64,000 nt of DNA from Saprospiraceae bacterium (GTDB lineage: Bacteria > Bacteroidota > Bacteroidia > Chitinophagales > Saprospiraceae), in NCBI GenBank assembly GCA_016717265.1, contig JADKFX010000001.1:3942501-4006500 (forward strand), given 5' to 3'. This document shows, piece after piece, positions 29,821-38,702 of the stretch (positions within the stretch are counted from its first letter, which is position 1; every line of letters starts with the position of its first letter). The notes beneath the pieces are model-generated. The model made no database searches, had not been told where the DNA came from, and saw nothing but the letters and a program-made list of their open reading frames with translations. Position numbers and translations under genes: made by a program.

Positions 29821-29828
29821 CAAATATA
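29821..29828 (-). promoter_or_regulatory. -7 promoter element upstream of the rny-proximal noncoding stretch
   Basis: TATATTTG on the minus strand, followed by 'CAATTG', is an exact TAnnTTTG match. It lies about 300 nt before the rny ATG, so the transcript would have a long noncoding 5' part. Confidence 0.5.
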
Positions 29829-30029
29829 AAAAAAAATTTAGAATTTTTTATGATTTTGGAGAGGTCAATTAGCTAGTATAAACCAATCCAAACTGGAATA
29901 CTAATAAAATACTCATAAATTGAGATGAAGAAATCTTAAGAATCGAAACCTAAAATTTAAAATCAATATCACGTAGAACGAATAAGCGAAGCTAACAAGC
30001 ATAAAACACCAAACTGCTAAAATTGACCC

Positions 30030-31385
30030 TTAATTCTTAGTAAACCAATTTCCAAACAAGTCTCTCATTTTGTTGTTGTTTTCATAAAAATTAAACAACT
30101 CATTTCGTTCTCCCATTCTCAACATCAAAGAATTGGCCGAGATATCGTTCAGTATAAAATACACTCCCTTTTCATATTTCCCATAAGCATCTAAGGATTC
30201 ATATGTTCCATCTAACCTAAAAAGATAGGCGTTTTCAGATGTAATTGAAGCATTGCCAAGTCCTCCATAACTTGAAATTGTTTTCCCTCCAGTCCACTTC
30301 CCTATAATTCTTTGATCAATCCATCTTGAACTCTGATCGCTATACCTCGGACTCCTATTCGTTAATTCGATATCGGTTCCATCATAAGCCATCATGAGAC
30401 CTCCCTCATGTATTCTAACTGATATATAGTGTTTTTGATTTGGGGTACCTGTTTCCTCCCAACCAGTTAGCAATTTATGTCTATCATGGCAACAATGTCC
30501 TAATTTTTGAATACCAGCCTTGGTTTTAATTTGATACTCAAACTGATCTATCTTTGTTATCGTTAAGGCACCTATCCCTGCATCTTTGCCATTCAAATAC
30601 GTTTGGAAAACGCCAATAAAAGGATCTACATTAGAATTGATAGCTGGTAAAACTTTGGGTTTTAAATCTGATGGAATTTCGCGATTCAAAACAACTGATT
30701 TTCCATTGCCTCTGAAAATTAATCCATTAGCATTTGCTTCAATAGTAATGTCAAGTCCTGAATCTTTTAAGCTAATTATTTGCCCTTTTTTATATACCTT
30801 CTCAGGCCCCATTCCATTAAAAGAAAACAAATATCCATTTCCTTCATCTTTGGCAATAGAAATGTTTATTGGTACATTTTGCTCGCCAAAACCTGAAAAA
30901 TTTCCCACAAAAGGATCTGTATTTTTTTCAATTTCCTTATTTTCTGATGAAGCGCTGACATTATTGTTTTCATTTACCGGTACATCGTTTAGATCTACAG
31001 ACTCACCCGTAAATTCAATATTTTGATTATTCATTGACAAAAGAAGTCTCCCATTTGAAGTTTGAATAGAAAAATCAATACCTTCAGATTTCCCTTCAAG
31101 AATGCCATTTTGTAGTGTCGCAAAATCTGGTCCTAAGCCATTTACATAGATCTCATATTTTGTTGAATTAGTCTTACGAATAATCAATTCATATTCTTGG
31201 CCATTAAGTTGTCCTTTAAATGTTCCGATATATGGATCCGGCTGATCATTGGTATTGGGCATTATGGAATCGATCGTACTTAACATATTAGATTTCCCAA
31301 TAGCTGCATTGGTCAAACAACTCACATTAATAGAAATTAAAATGAAGAATACAATCGAATGAATTTGAAAATTTATTACAAACAT
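30030..31385 (-). CDS. Modular secreted protein, paralog 1 of the CDCL-lipase cluster
   Basis: A 451-residue exported protein of no family I can name. A signal peptide with a possible lipidation Cys ('INVSC', about residue 24) is followed by three tandem modules of about 80 residues. Modules 1 and 2 open with 'DPYIGTFKG' / 'DPFVGNFSG', carry 'NGLGPD' / 'NGMGPE', and end in 'LLSMNNQNIEF' / 'IFRGNGKSVVLNR'. Module 3 ('DPFIGVFQT') is more diverged. The C-terminal domain begins at 'SSRWIDQRIIGKWTG' and contains 'LFRLDGTYE', like a lipocalin-type strand set. Same architecture as the 460-residue neighbour. Last gene of the minus-strand run. Confidence 0.7.
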   Translation of the reverse strand: MFVINFQIHSIVFFILISINVSCLTNAAIGKSNMLSTIDSIMPNTNDQPDPYIGTFKGQLNGQEYELIIRKTNSTKYEIYVNGLGPDFATLQNGILEGKSEGIDFSIQTSNGRLLLSMNNQNIEFTGESVDLNDVPVNENNNVSASSENKEIEKNTDPFVGNFSGFGEQNVPINISIAKDEGNGYLFSFNGMGPEKVYKKGQIISLKDSGLDITIEANANGLIFRGNGKSVVLNREIPSDLKPKVLPAINSNVDPFIGVFQTYLNGKDAGIGALTITKIDQFEYQIKTKAGIQKLGHCCHDRHKLLTGWEETGTPNQKHYISVRIHEGGLMMAYDGTDIELTNRSPRYSDQSSRWIDQRIIGKWTGGKTISSYGGLGNASITSENAYLFRLDGTYESLDAYGKYEKGVYFILNDISANSLMLRMGERNELFNFYENNNKMRDLFGNWFTKN

Positions 31386-31660
31386 ATTTATAATTTTAAA
31401 AACAAGTATCTTGTTGGTTAATTAATAGCTAAAGAATTGAATGACAAAAGTTCACCAACACTTTCAAATTTGCGACAACCATAAATGACTCATTACTATT
31501 TATATTCCCATCCTTATGTTCGTAATGAGCCAATTGATAATTATTACCATAGATGTTTTACTTTAAAAAGTATGATATATATTGGCTAAACCTAACAGCA
31601 AAGAACTAAATACTAAAAAAATATCCGAAGTAAAAAAATCTTGACAGCAAAATTAAAAAT
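31386..31660. other. Spacer between the two long paralogs
   Basis: 275 bp, AT-rich, with no gene or clear terminator. It could hold a separate promoter for paralog 1, but I see no exact TAnnTTTG element on the minus strand. Confidence 0.35.
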
Positions 31661-33043
31661 TTACATTTTCTCATAGATTATTCCATCAAGTTTCATACTT
31701 TGATTATTATTAAATAATTCATATACCAATTGTGTGCCGCCAATGTTTATAATATTTTTACTGTCGGTGATCCAAAGTATGAAGTAACCACCTTTAATTA
31801 AATCGCCATCGTTAACAGAACTCCAACCTGGTCCGCTCATGGCGCTTGAACTTTTGAATTCGTAGGTCCCATTTGCTCTAAACAAATATATCTTTTCATG
31901 AATGCTTGAACCACCGCCATATCCACTATTATAAGTTTTCGATCCATTCCACTTACCAATGATTCTTTGATCAATTTGCCTTGAACTCTGATCTGAATAC
32001 ACAGGCGTAGCATTAGTAAGCTCAATGTCAGTTCCAGAAATACATAGTATTAGTCCATTGTTCTGAATCCTTACACTCACCACACTCTTATTAGCATCAT
32101 CCAGCATACCAACCATTTGATTGCCTTCTTTTCGCATTTTAATTGTTCCCTTATCATCTGATAATTTATAAGAATTATCTCCTGCTGCTTTTATGGTAAC
32201 TCTACCCATTCCAAAAGCTTTACCATTTCTATAGGCATTATATGTACCTTCAAATTTTACAGGACTCGTATTTTTAGGGGCAGTGGTTACTTTCGGATTT
32301 ACTCCATCACGATTCAAGCGTATGGATTTTCCGTTGCCTTTAAAAATTAATCCATTAGCATCTGCTTCAAAGCTAAAAGTTACACCACTTTCAGATAGTA
32401 ATAAAATACCACCAGATTTTTCAGCTCGATTCGGACCTATTCCATTAAATGTTAATAAATATTCTTGTTCAGCATTTTTTGAAATAATTACTTTAATAGC
32501 AATATTATTTTCTCCATACCCTGAAAATGTACCAATTAATGGATCTATTTTATTCTCAATTATTTTATCAGATTTCTTTAAATTTTCAATTACTTCATTC
32601 GAAGGACTGTTTGTTTGATTATCCTGCACTTTACCTTCTCTAACAAATACCGAACTTTGATCAAACATAGATAAGACGATATTGCTGCCAGACAAACTAA
32701 TAGTAAAATCGAATCCATCCGCCGTTCCGATTAATACATCCTTACTTTTATTTGCTATATCCGGTCCTTGTTCATTGACATAAATCTCATAATTTCCAGA
32801 AGTGGATTTTCTAATTTCAAGAACAAATTGTAGGCCATTAATTTCTCCAATAAATCTCCCTATAAAAGGATCCGAAATCATTTCGACATTTGAACTTAAG
32901 TATCCTGAAATACTTGATTGCGATTTAATTTGACCTGGAAGAGTACTACTTGAATCATGGCTCATTACGTCAACAAACTGAAAAACCAAAAGAAAAAATA
33001 ATAATTTTGTTTTTGAGTTTGATAAAAATAAATTTATTCTCAT
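31661..33043 (-). CDS. Modular secreted protein, paralog 2 of the CDCL-lipase cluster
   Basis: A 460-residue exported protein with the same layout as the 451-residue neighbour. It has a signal peptide (about 1-28), modules starting 'DPFIGRFIG' (about 58), 'DPLIGTFSG' (about 167) and 'KFEGTYNAY' (about 264), and a C-terminal domain from 'SSRQIDQRIIGKWNG'. Shared anchors are 'NEQGPD', 'NGIGPN' and 'IFKGNGKSIRLNR'. The 'YSDQSSRxIDQRIIGKW' block is nearly identical in both paralogs, so the duplication is recent or under constraint. It follows the small lipoprotein gene by 29 nt. No known function. Confidence 0.72.
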   Translation of the reverse strand: MRINLFLSNSKTKLLFFLLVFQFVDVMSHDSSSTLPGQIKSQSSISGYLSSNVEMISDPFIGRFIGEINGLQFVLEIRKSTSGNYEIYVNEQGPDIANKSKDVLIGTADGFDFTISLSGSNIVLSMFDQSSVFVREGKVQDNQTNSPSNEVIENLKKSDKIIENKIDPLIGTFSGYGENNIAIKVIISKNAEQEYLLTFNGIGPNRAEKSGGILLLSESGVTFSFEADANGLIFKGNGKSIRLNRDGVNPKVTTAPKNTSPVKFEGTYNAYRNGKAFGMGRVTIKAAGDNSYKLSDDKGTIKMRKEGNQMVGMLDDANKSVVSVRIQNNGLILCISGTDIELTNATPVYSDQSSRQIDQRIIGKWNGSKTYNSGYGGGSSIHEKIYLFRANGTYEFKSSSAMSGPGWSSVNDGDLIKGGYFILWITDSKNIINIGGTQLVYELFNNNQSMKLDGIIYEKM

Positions 33044-33072
33044 ATTTTATTTTAAAAAGCTAAAATCAAAAA

Positions 33073-33630
33073 TTAATCTGCTTGAAATTTAAAACTTACG
33101 CATGGCGCTATTACTAAATCATTCAATGCTACAGGAAAAACAGCACAACCATTTGCCCCACATTTTTCTTCGAAAAATCCATAAACTTGAATGCTACCGA
33201 TCACTTGTGGGAATACAAATACAGCACCAGTATTTTGTTTTACCTTGAAGAAAACATCTGCCACAATGGAAAGTCCGTAGTTAGTATTATTACTCAATTT
33301 CAAATTTTCAACTTCAATAAATGATTCAGTACCTTTCGCCTTACTTTCAATGATAGTATCCACAATTACAGAATTCGTAATCAAATTATAAAGTTTGACT
33401 TTAAAGTTTCCAATTGCGGGCACTTTTATTCCTAATTGTTTTACTATTCCGCTTTGCAATGGAGTAAATTTAAATCCATATTCCCAAACGTTAGCTGCTT
33501 TTTCTACGGTATCAATGGTAATATTAGAAGATTTTAAAAAGGAGAAGAAGGGTTCTTGGATAATACTCATATCCTCACTACATTTGAAAAATACCAATAG
33601 GAAAACTATATATAAACAGATATTCTTCAT
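33073..33630 (-). CDS. Small lipoprotein, DUF4082-like
   Basis: A 185-residue protein from ATG 33630 (the frame extends to a TTG at 33651). A signal peptide ends with 'LVFFKC', a plausible lipidation site near residue 16. The rest is a beta-sandwich-like domain: 'YGFKFTPLQSGIVKQLGIKV', 'GNFKVKLYNLITNSVIVDTI', 'LSNNTNYGLSIVADV'. This resembles DUF4082-type domains that occur in surface proteins. Two late Cys ('CGANGC') could form a disulfide. It sits between the CDCL gene and paralog 2 and is probably in the same transcript. Confidence 0.62.
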   Translation of the reverse strand: MKNICLYIVFLLVFFKCSEDMSIIQEPFFSFLKSSNITIDTVEKAANVWEYGFKFTPLQSGIVKQLGIKVPAIGNFKVKLYNLITNSVIVDTIIESKAKGTESFIEVENLKLSNNTNYGLSIVADVFFKVKQNTGAVFVFPQVIGSIQVYGFFEEKCGANGCAVFPVALNDLVIAPCVSFKFQAD

Positions 33631-33686
33631 AATAATTTCTATTTTGGTCAATGGAAAATGAATTCAAAAATCTATATTAAAAACTT

Positions 33687-35417
33687 TTAATCTACTCTGT
33701 CTACATAAATAACCAATTTTTGTGTTCCATTTGCTTCTTGAACAGTAAATGCGAAACCTGGACCAATATGCTCGTAATTAGGCTCACTATATCTGTCACT
33801 TTTAGGCTTGTACAGCGAAGATAATGGTAGATAAAATCGTTCATGTGAAAATCCATCATCAACTGATCCATCGCGATCTTTTAAATGAATTCCAATAATG
33901 AGTGATTTTGTACTCAAATAATTGGTTGAAGCCTTAAATTTAATTTTAAATCGCTTCGAACTTCCTTTTGCATCATATCTCGCGCCAACACCTTCAGCTA
34001 TTTCAACAGCTTGATGTCTTTTTTTCTCCCAAACAGTAACGTAGTCTGTATTTGGTATATCAGTATCAAAGTTTATTTTGCCAAAAATATCGAGACTTGA
34101 TTCGACTTCAGCCTCTAAAACTGCAATTCCTATAACTTGTAGTGTCATCGATATATCGGCGTCAGGGGGAATTATAGTGCAATCTCTTTTATTAAAGGTC
34201 ATTGTCGTTTTTAATTTCATAATCTGACCACTTTTTAAAGACCTAATTACAAATGCAATAGGAACAACAGGACTTGTTGCTGAAAATTCTTCTTTAATAC
34301 CAAAAAGTACTTTTTTAAAATCCTCTATTGTTGCTGCATTTGTTTGGAAATTCTCTGAAACACCTCGTAAAAGAATCTTAACACTTGATGAAGAAATCAT
34401 GTGATTTAGCCTTGATTCTAATCCTGCTTCAATGGTTGTTCCTCCCACACTGAATGCCGCTGACATTAATGCATTAATAGAATCATGTGTCAATTCGGAA
34501 GTCACTTCGATTAAGGCAAAAGATCCATATTTTACAGCAGAAACAATACCTCCATCTTCTGATACATCTTCAGGATTTAAATTTGTAATAGTAGAGATAT
34601 CACTATCAATACCAACAGTGTAGGCTGCTCTAAATAACTTGTAAACAATTGTGTTTTTGGTTCTTATATTCGATGTGGAAGCGGTAGCTGAGATATTTAG
34701 TGCCATACCAGGAATCATGACTCCTGCTTTAGCTTCTAAGAAAAACTGATTTATTTCATAAGCACGAATTTCTTCTGAACCAATATCTAGGCTACCAAAA
34801 TTATTAGGTCCCCAATTTCTTTTTATTCTGTTTATAGCATTAACCACATTCCCCCTTGTAATATCGGTACCTTGTATTGTTTCATTAATGTTATTCGCAG
34901 ATGTTCCAGCTGCATTTAAGGAAATTGAGATGTTATTTCTACTAGTAAAATCAGTAAAATTAGTGTAACTACCATCATCGATAGAAGAAATATCTATTAA
35001 TCGTCCAGGCCAAAATTCTACACCATCTGGATTTAATATATTTGCTTCATTGAATCCAGCTTCCAAAAACATTGGTGTTACAGTGCAAATTACGTTATCT
35101 TCTCGATCATTTATTGATTCACCATCAGTTCTTGATATTTGTTCACTAATTCCATCATCAGGTAAAACTGTTCTTGTCAACGTTCCAATCCTTTTTGTGT
35201 ATTTCGATTGTGTTAGGGGTCTTAAATTTGCTCTTGTACTCATGGTGTGACGAATTGAACTCAATGGAAGTGTTCTTGAAATATTCATCTTTAATATTTT
35301 TGGTTTAACATATTGTGAGCTCCCTATAGAATAGGTTGAAAGGGTAATCAATATGATTAAGAGATTATTTAAGTGTTGAATGATAAAATTACGTAAGATT
35401 AAAGTGTTTTGTTTCAT
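33687..35417 (-). CDS. Cholesterol-dependent-cytolysin-like (CDCL) pore-forming protein
   Basis: Exported protein of the thiol-activated cytolysin superfamily, whose members oligomerise into large beta-barrel pores. From ATG 35417 it has 576 residues with a signal peptide ending near 'SIGSSQ' (35). Landmarks follow the order of classical CDCs: 'VEFWPGRLIDIS' (about 133-144, the YPGAL region), 'ITRGNVVNAINRIKRNW' (about 186-202), 'IVYKLFRAAYTVGID' (about 257-271), 'AVKYGSFALIEVTSEL' (about 294-309), 'SSVKILLRGVS' (about 344-354) and 'VVPIAFVIRSLKSG' (about 384-397). The C-terminal 150 residues lack the cholesterol-binding undecapeptide (ECTGLAWEWWR type) and do not look like domain 4. The frame's TTG at 35462 would overlap the lipase stop; ATG 35417 is preferred. 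Confidence 0.78.
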   Translation of the reverse strand: MKQNTLILRNFIIQHLNNLLIILITLSTYSIGSSQYVKPKILKMNISRTLPLSSIRHTMSTRANLRPLTQSKYTKRIGTLTRTVLPDDGISEQISRTDGESINDREDNVICTVTPMFLEAGFNEANILNPDGVEFWPGRLIDISSIDDGSYTNFTDFTSRNNISISLNAAGTSANNINETIQGTDITRGNVVNAINRIKRNWGPNNFGSLDIGSEEIRAYEINQFFLEAKAGVMIPGMALNISATASTSNIRTKNTIVYKLFRAAYTVGIDSDISTITNLNPEDVSEDGGIVSAVKYGSFALIEVTSELTHDSINALMSAAFSVGGTTIEAGLESRLNHMISSSSVKILLRGVSENFQTNAATIEDFKKVLFGIKEEFSATSPVVPIAFVIRSLKSGQIMKLKTTMTFNKRDCTIIPPDADISMTLQVIGIAVLEAEVESSLDIFGKINFDTDIPNTDYVTVWEKKRHQAVEIAEGVGARYDAKGSSKRFKIKFKASTNYLSTKSLIIGIHLKDRDGSVDDGFSHERFYLPLSSLYKPKSDRYSEPNYEHIGPGFAFTVQEANGTQKLVIYVDRVD

Positions 35418-35458
35418 ATCAGAATTTCTTAATAGTTTATAAATATTTATATTTATTT

Positions 35459-37024
35459 TCAATTACAAGAGTTATTTCCACATCCCTCATCTCCCATATT
35501 TGCTGATGGTCTACAAGGTGCTGAAGGAACTTTAGATTTCTCATTAATTGTTAATACATCATAAGCACAACGTACATACCAAGCTGGTTGATGATCGCAG
35601 AATTTAGGAATATAAGGGCCATCGTCAACAATACGCCTTTCCCTATAATTATATTTGTAATTTTCTTTTCCTTCTTTTGAGTACCAGTTTCTTTGGCCAG
35701 ATTTTACATAACCAATTTTTATTGCATCGACAAGCCAACCTATAACCGGAACGTTTTCTAGATTCTCTGTTACGGCTTCAGTACCCATGAACAATGAAGT
35801 TATAAAATCATCTCTATATTCAAATCTTTGAACAATGCCCTTAGGCCATCCCATTAGTTTAGGCTGATTTACCATATCAGCAAATTTTTGATTGCCAACA
35901 AATGGTGGCCCTCCATATAAATAACAATGAACTTTAGATTTTATAACGATATTACTATTTAAGAGATTAAAAGCATATAATTCAGCTAACCCCCCTCCTA
36001 AACTATGACCAGTAACCCACAAAGTTTTACTTTTAGATTTGTTATTTTCTTCAATAAATTCATCAATTTTACTTTTTATAGTTCCCAAAGAATTCCACAT
36101 GCCAAAGTGAATGCTAGATCCTCTGAACAATGGAGCCTCGAATAATGTAATATTTAGGTTTGTTCCAAACCACTCACCCCACTCCCATTCAAGCCCACCT
36201 GCTTGTCCTCTGCTAACTCTGTCTGTGCCCCTAAATGCAACAATTATAAACTTTGATGTGGAAATAAGCATACACTCAGGATCTATTCCATATCCAGGTG
36301 ATTTTGCAATAAATTTAAATACAGGCAAGGACTCTTCCCATTTTTCATAATTTTCAATATATTTATTATAAATATTTTCTATTTCTAATTCAATGAGTTT
36401 AAGCTTAACAATAAATTGCACTTCACTTTTGTAATTCGAAAGATAAAGGATTGAATCTGGTCTAATATCATTATTATTAATATGCAAGTATTTTGAATTT
36501 CCGTTTATAGCGGTTAATTTAGCTCTAAGCTTGGCTTTTTCTCTTTCAATTTCATTTTTTAAAGATATATATAGTTTTAGCTTATCCTTGCTATTATGTA
36601 AACTTTTAATGTAATTAATTTTATAAGAATAATTATATTTAAAATAATCAATATCATTATTTTCTAGTTTTTCTTTGCCTTCATATTTTATATCTATTGT
36701 TGAAGGCATAAGTGGGGGTATATCACAAAACATATGTAAAAATCTATATTTAAAAGCTTGAGAAAACTCCAAATTAGAATATTGAGTGATTGCTGAACTA
36801 TTATTTGAATCGCTTAAATTTTTCGCTAATCTTTCAGGATACATCAGCCAAGTTATGTATGATAGAAGATATGCATTAATATTGTTCTTACCAAAATCAT
36901 CTTCGGAGAAATTTGAAAAAGCATTTATTTCATTTTGTCTAGCATTAAGATTATAATCATAACTTTGCGCATATAAAACGTTGTTTCCAAAAAATAAAAT
37001 AAATAAAAAATAAATTTTATACAT
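35459..37024 (-). CDS. Secreted class 3 lipase family protein
   Basis: Exported alpha/beta-hydrolase of the fungal-lipase-like class 3 family. Residues 1-20 form a signal peptide. A helical, partly coiled-coil region (about 120-225) is followed by the hydrolase core: 'IVAFRGTD' (261-268), the nucleophile Ser341 in 'GHSLGGG', 'YLYGGPPFVG' (368-377), a likely Asp in 'YRDDFITSL' (about 405) and a likely His in 'CDHQPAWYVR' near the end. The C-terminus is Cys-rich ('GDEGCGNNSCN'). Its stop lies 41 nt before the ATG of the CDCL gene, so the lipase and the pore-former are probably cotranscribed. Acts on lipids or esters outside the cell; substrate unknown. Confidence 0.85.
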   Translation of the reverse strand: MYKIYFLFILFFGNNVLYAQSYDYNLNARQNEINAFSNFSEDDFGKNNINAYLLSYITWLMYPERLAKNLSDSNNSSAITQYSNLEFSQAFKYRFLHMFCDIPPLMPSTIDIKYEGKEKLENNDIDYFKYNYSYKINYIKSLHNSKDKLKLYISLKNEIEREKAKLRAKLTAINGNSKYLHINNNDIRPDSILYLSNYKSEVQFIVKLKLIELEIENIYNKYIENYEKWEESLPVFKFIAKSPGYGIDPECMLISTSKFIIVAFRGTDRVSRGQAGGLEWEWGEWFGTNLNITLFEAPLFRGSSIHFGMWNSLGTIKSKIDEFIEENNKSKSKTLWVTGHSLGGGLAELYAFNLLNSNIVIKSKVHCYLYGGPPFVGNQKFADMVNQPKLMGWPKGIVQRFEYRDDFITSLFMGTEAVTENLENVPVIGWLVDAIKIGYVKSGQRNWYSKEGKENYKYNYRERRIVDDGPYIPKFCDHQPAWYVRCAYDVLTINEKSKVPSAPCRPSANMGDEGCGNNSCN

Positions 37025-37444
37025 AATAGTAAATTTTAGTCATACTAACTTACTCATCCTGCAAATTTTCATTGCCTTTAAAATATTTTACTCTAATGAG
37101 TTTCTACCTATATTAATAGCAACACCAGAATCAATTAAACTATATATTTAGTATTGCCAAATTTTAATATCTCTGTCAAAACGTAATCACAAATCATCAC
37201 AAACCAGCTCACTTTTACTTATAATTTTTAAGCTACCCCAATTATTCCTAACAATATTTAATTTTATTAATACTAAATTATTGTAAGCTTACTTTTAAAA
37301 TGTAAAGACAAATGTGAATTATTTTAACTTTTAAATAATTCCATCAAAATATTGCTTTTGTATTTGTCCAATAATAACAAATAGTTCTACTAAATTCAAA
37401 AAATTTATAAATTAAGATTTAGGCATCTTGAATGAAATTTTTTT
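37025..37444. other. About 420 bp without a gene, upstream of the lipase gene
   Basis: Very AT-rich space between the lipase gene and the 340-residue paralog. No exact TAnnTTTG element on the minus strand and no dyad like the one at 38.5 kb. It may still hold the lipase-CDCL promoter. Confidence 0.4.
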
Positions 37445-38467
37445 TTAATAAACCTTCTTTAGCAACTTATTTCCTAAAATCAATTTCTCCTCACCTGCAA
37501 AATTTGAAAATTCATACTCAATTTGCTGTCCATTTATAATTAGAATTCCACCATTTGCGTTCAAATTACTAACTGAAAAAGTCGCCGTTTCAACCGGATC
37601 TGATGTTGCCCCTCCTGACCAGCCATTACCGCCAGCTGAATAGGAATATTGGTATTGCATACTACCGTCTGAATTGAACCTATAAGTTTGTTGCGAGGAA
37701 CTTCCACTTCTTGCAGTAGAACCGCTCCAGCTACCCAATAATCGTTGATCGATTTGTCCATTCCCAGAATTCGATTGACTTGCTGTGAGGGCTTGCCTAT
37801 TTGTCAGCAAAAAATCAACTCCTTGCAGATTTAAAACTAAGTTCTGACCATTTCGTTGAATAGTAAAAGGAGTTCCTGAACTGGTACCTTTCAATTGATC
37901 TCCATTTTTTTGTGCAAGGTCTTCTCCTTGTCCAGTTGTCAATTTGTAATTATTACCTCCGGTATGTTTTATAGAAACTTTACCTAAGTTTTGTCCATTA
38001 GCGACCATATCATAAGTTCCAATAAATTGATCATTTTCAGTTTGGTATTGTTGTGAACTATTTTGATGTTCGTTTTGATTCTCCCTTTCTAGTATGACAT
38101 TTTTTCCGTTTCCAGTTAATAGTAAGCCTTCACCATTTGGTTCTAGAGCAAATGATACACCAGCTCCATGCATCTTAATTATACTGCCTGTTTTTTTGAT
38201 TCTATCAGGACCTTGCCCATTAAAATAGAAATTATACTCTTCAGCCGAAGCATCACTAATTTGTATTGTAACTGAATTATTTTCGATACTTCCTTTAAAG
38301 GTTCCAATAAATGGATCCGCGTGAACTAAATTACGCATACTTGAATTGATTAAATTGCCTTTATCATTAGAAGCTGGATATGAGTTGCTGTTTTGGCAGC
38401 TAACATTGGTACCTATTAAAAAAATAACACAGTATCCTACATTCGGAATTTTTATTAATCTACTCAT
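37445..38467 (-). CDS. Modular lipoprotein-like protein, paralog 3 of the CDCL-lipase cluster
   Basis: A 340-residue exported protein, a shorter relative of the 451- and 460-residue proteins. The signal peptide ends at 'GTNVSC', matching paralog 1's 'INVSC', so it is perhaps a lipoprotein. It has module 1 'DPFIGTFKGSIENN' to 'LLTGNGKNVILER' (about 52-130) with 'NGQGPD', a module 3-like segment 'FIGTYDMVANGQNLGKVSIK' (about 147), and the shared C-terminal block 'GQIDQRLLGSWSG' with 'YRFNSDGSMQY'. One module is missing compared with its relatives. It is the first gene on the minus strand after the divergent kinase promoter region. Confidence 0.7.
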   Translation of the reverse strand: MSRLIKIPNVGYCVIFLIGTNVSCQNSNSYPASNDKGNLINSSMRNLVHADPFIGTFKGSIENNSVTIQISDASAEEYNFYFNGQGPDRIKKTGSIIKMHGAGVSFALEPNGEGLLLTGNGKNVILERENQNEHQNSSQQYQTENDQFIGTYDMVANGQNLGKVSIKHTGGNNYKLTTGQGEDLAQKNGDQLKGTSSGTPFTIQRNGQNLVLNLQGVDFLLTNRQALTASQSNSGNGQIDQRLLGSWSGSTARSGSSSQQTYRFNSDGSMQYQYSYSAGGNGWSGGATSDPVETATFSVSNLNANGGILIINGQQIEYEFSNFAGEEKLILGNKLLKKVY

Positions 38468-38542
38468 TAGTCACTGAATTTCTAATAATACTCATAACAA
38501 TCTTTCGCATTTCAAAGGTCTGGATATATAATGCTTCCATCA

Positions 38543-38560
38543 ATACGACTTTAGTCGTAT
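38543..38560. promoter_or_regulatory. Perfect 18-bp dyad (site A) in the divergent promoter region
   Basis: ATACGACT-TT-AGTCGTAT, arms fully complementary. It lies 76 nt before the paralog 3 start and 142 nt before the kinase start. The same sequence with two changes occurs at 42600-42617 upstream of the response regulator gene. Either an operator or half of a REP-like doublet. Confidence 0.55.
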
Positions 38561-38567
38561 ATTATTA

Positions 38568-38585
38568 TGACTCCATTTGGAGTCA
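38568..38585. promoter_or_regulatory. Perfect 18-bp dyad (site B) in the divergent promoter region
   Basis: TGACTCCA-TT-TGGAGTCA, arms fully complementary, 7 nt after site A. The same arm length and TT spacer as site A suggest the two form one composite element. Confidence 0.55.
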
Positions 38586-38702
38586 ATATTTATTCTAATT
38601 GAATTGGCTAATACTTGCATATTCAACAGGCCAATATTCCCTCAATAGTTGAATTCACTATTTTGCAATTAAATAATCAATTTATGTTATTATATTTAGG
38701 CG

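Noticed and set aside
33687..35462. Start of the CDCL gene at TTG 35462
   Set aside because: It would overlap the lipase stop and put 15 extra residues before a good signal peptide; ATG 35417 is better.
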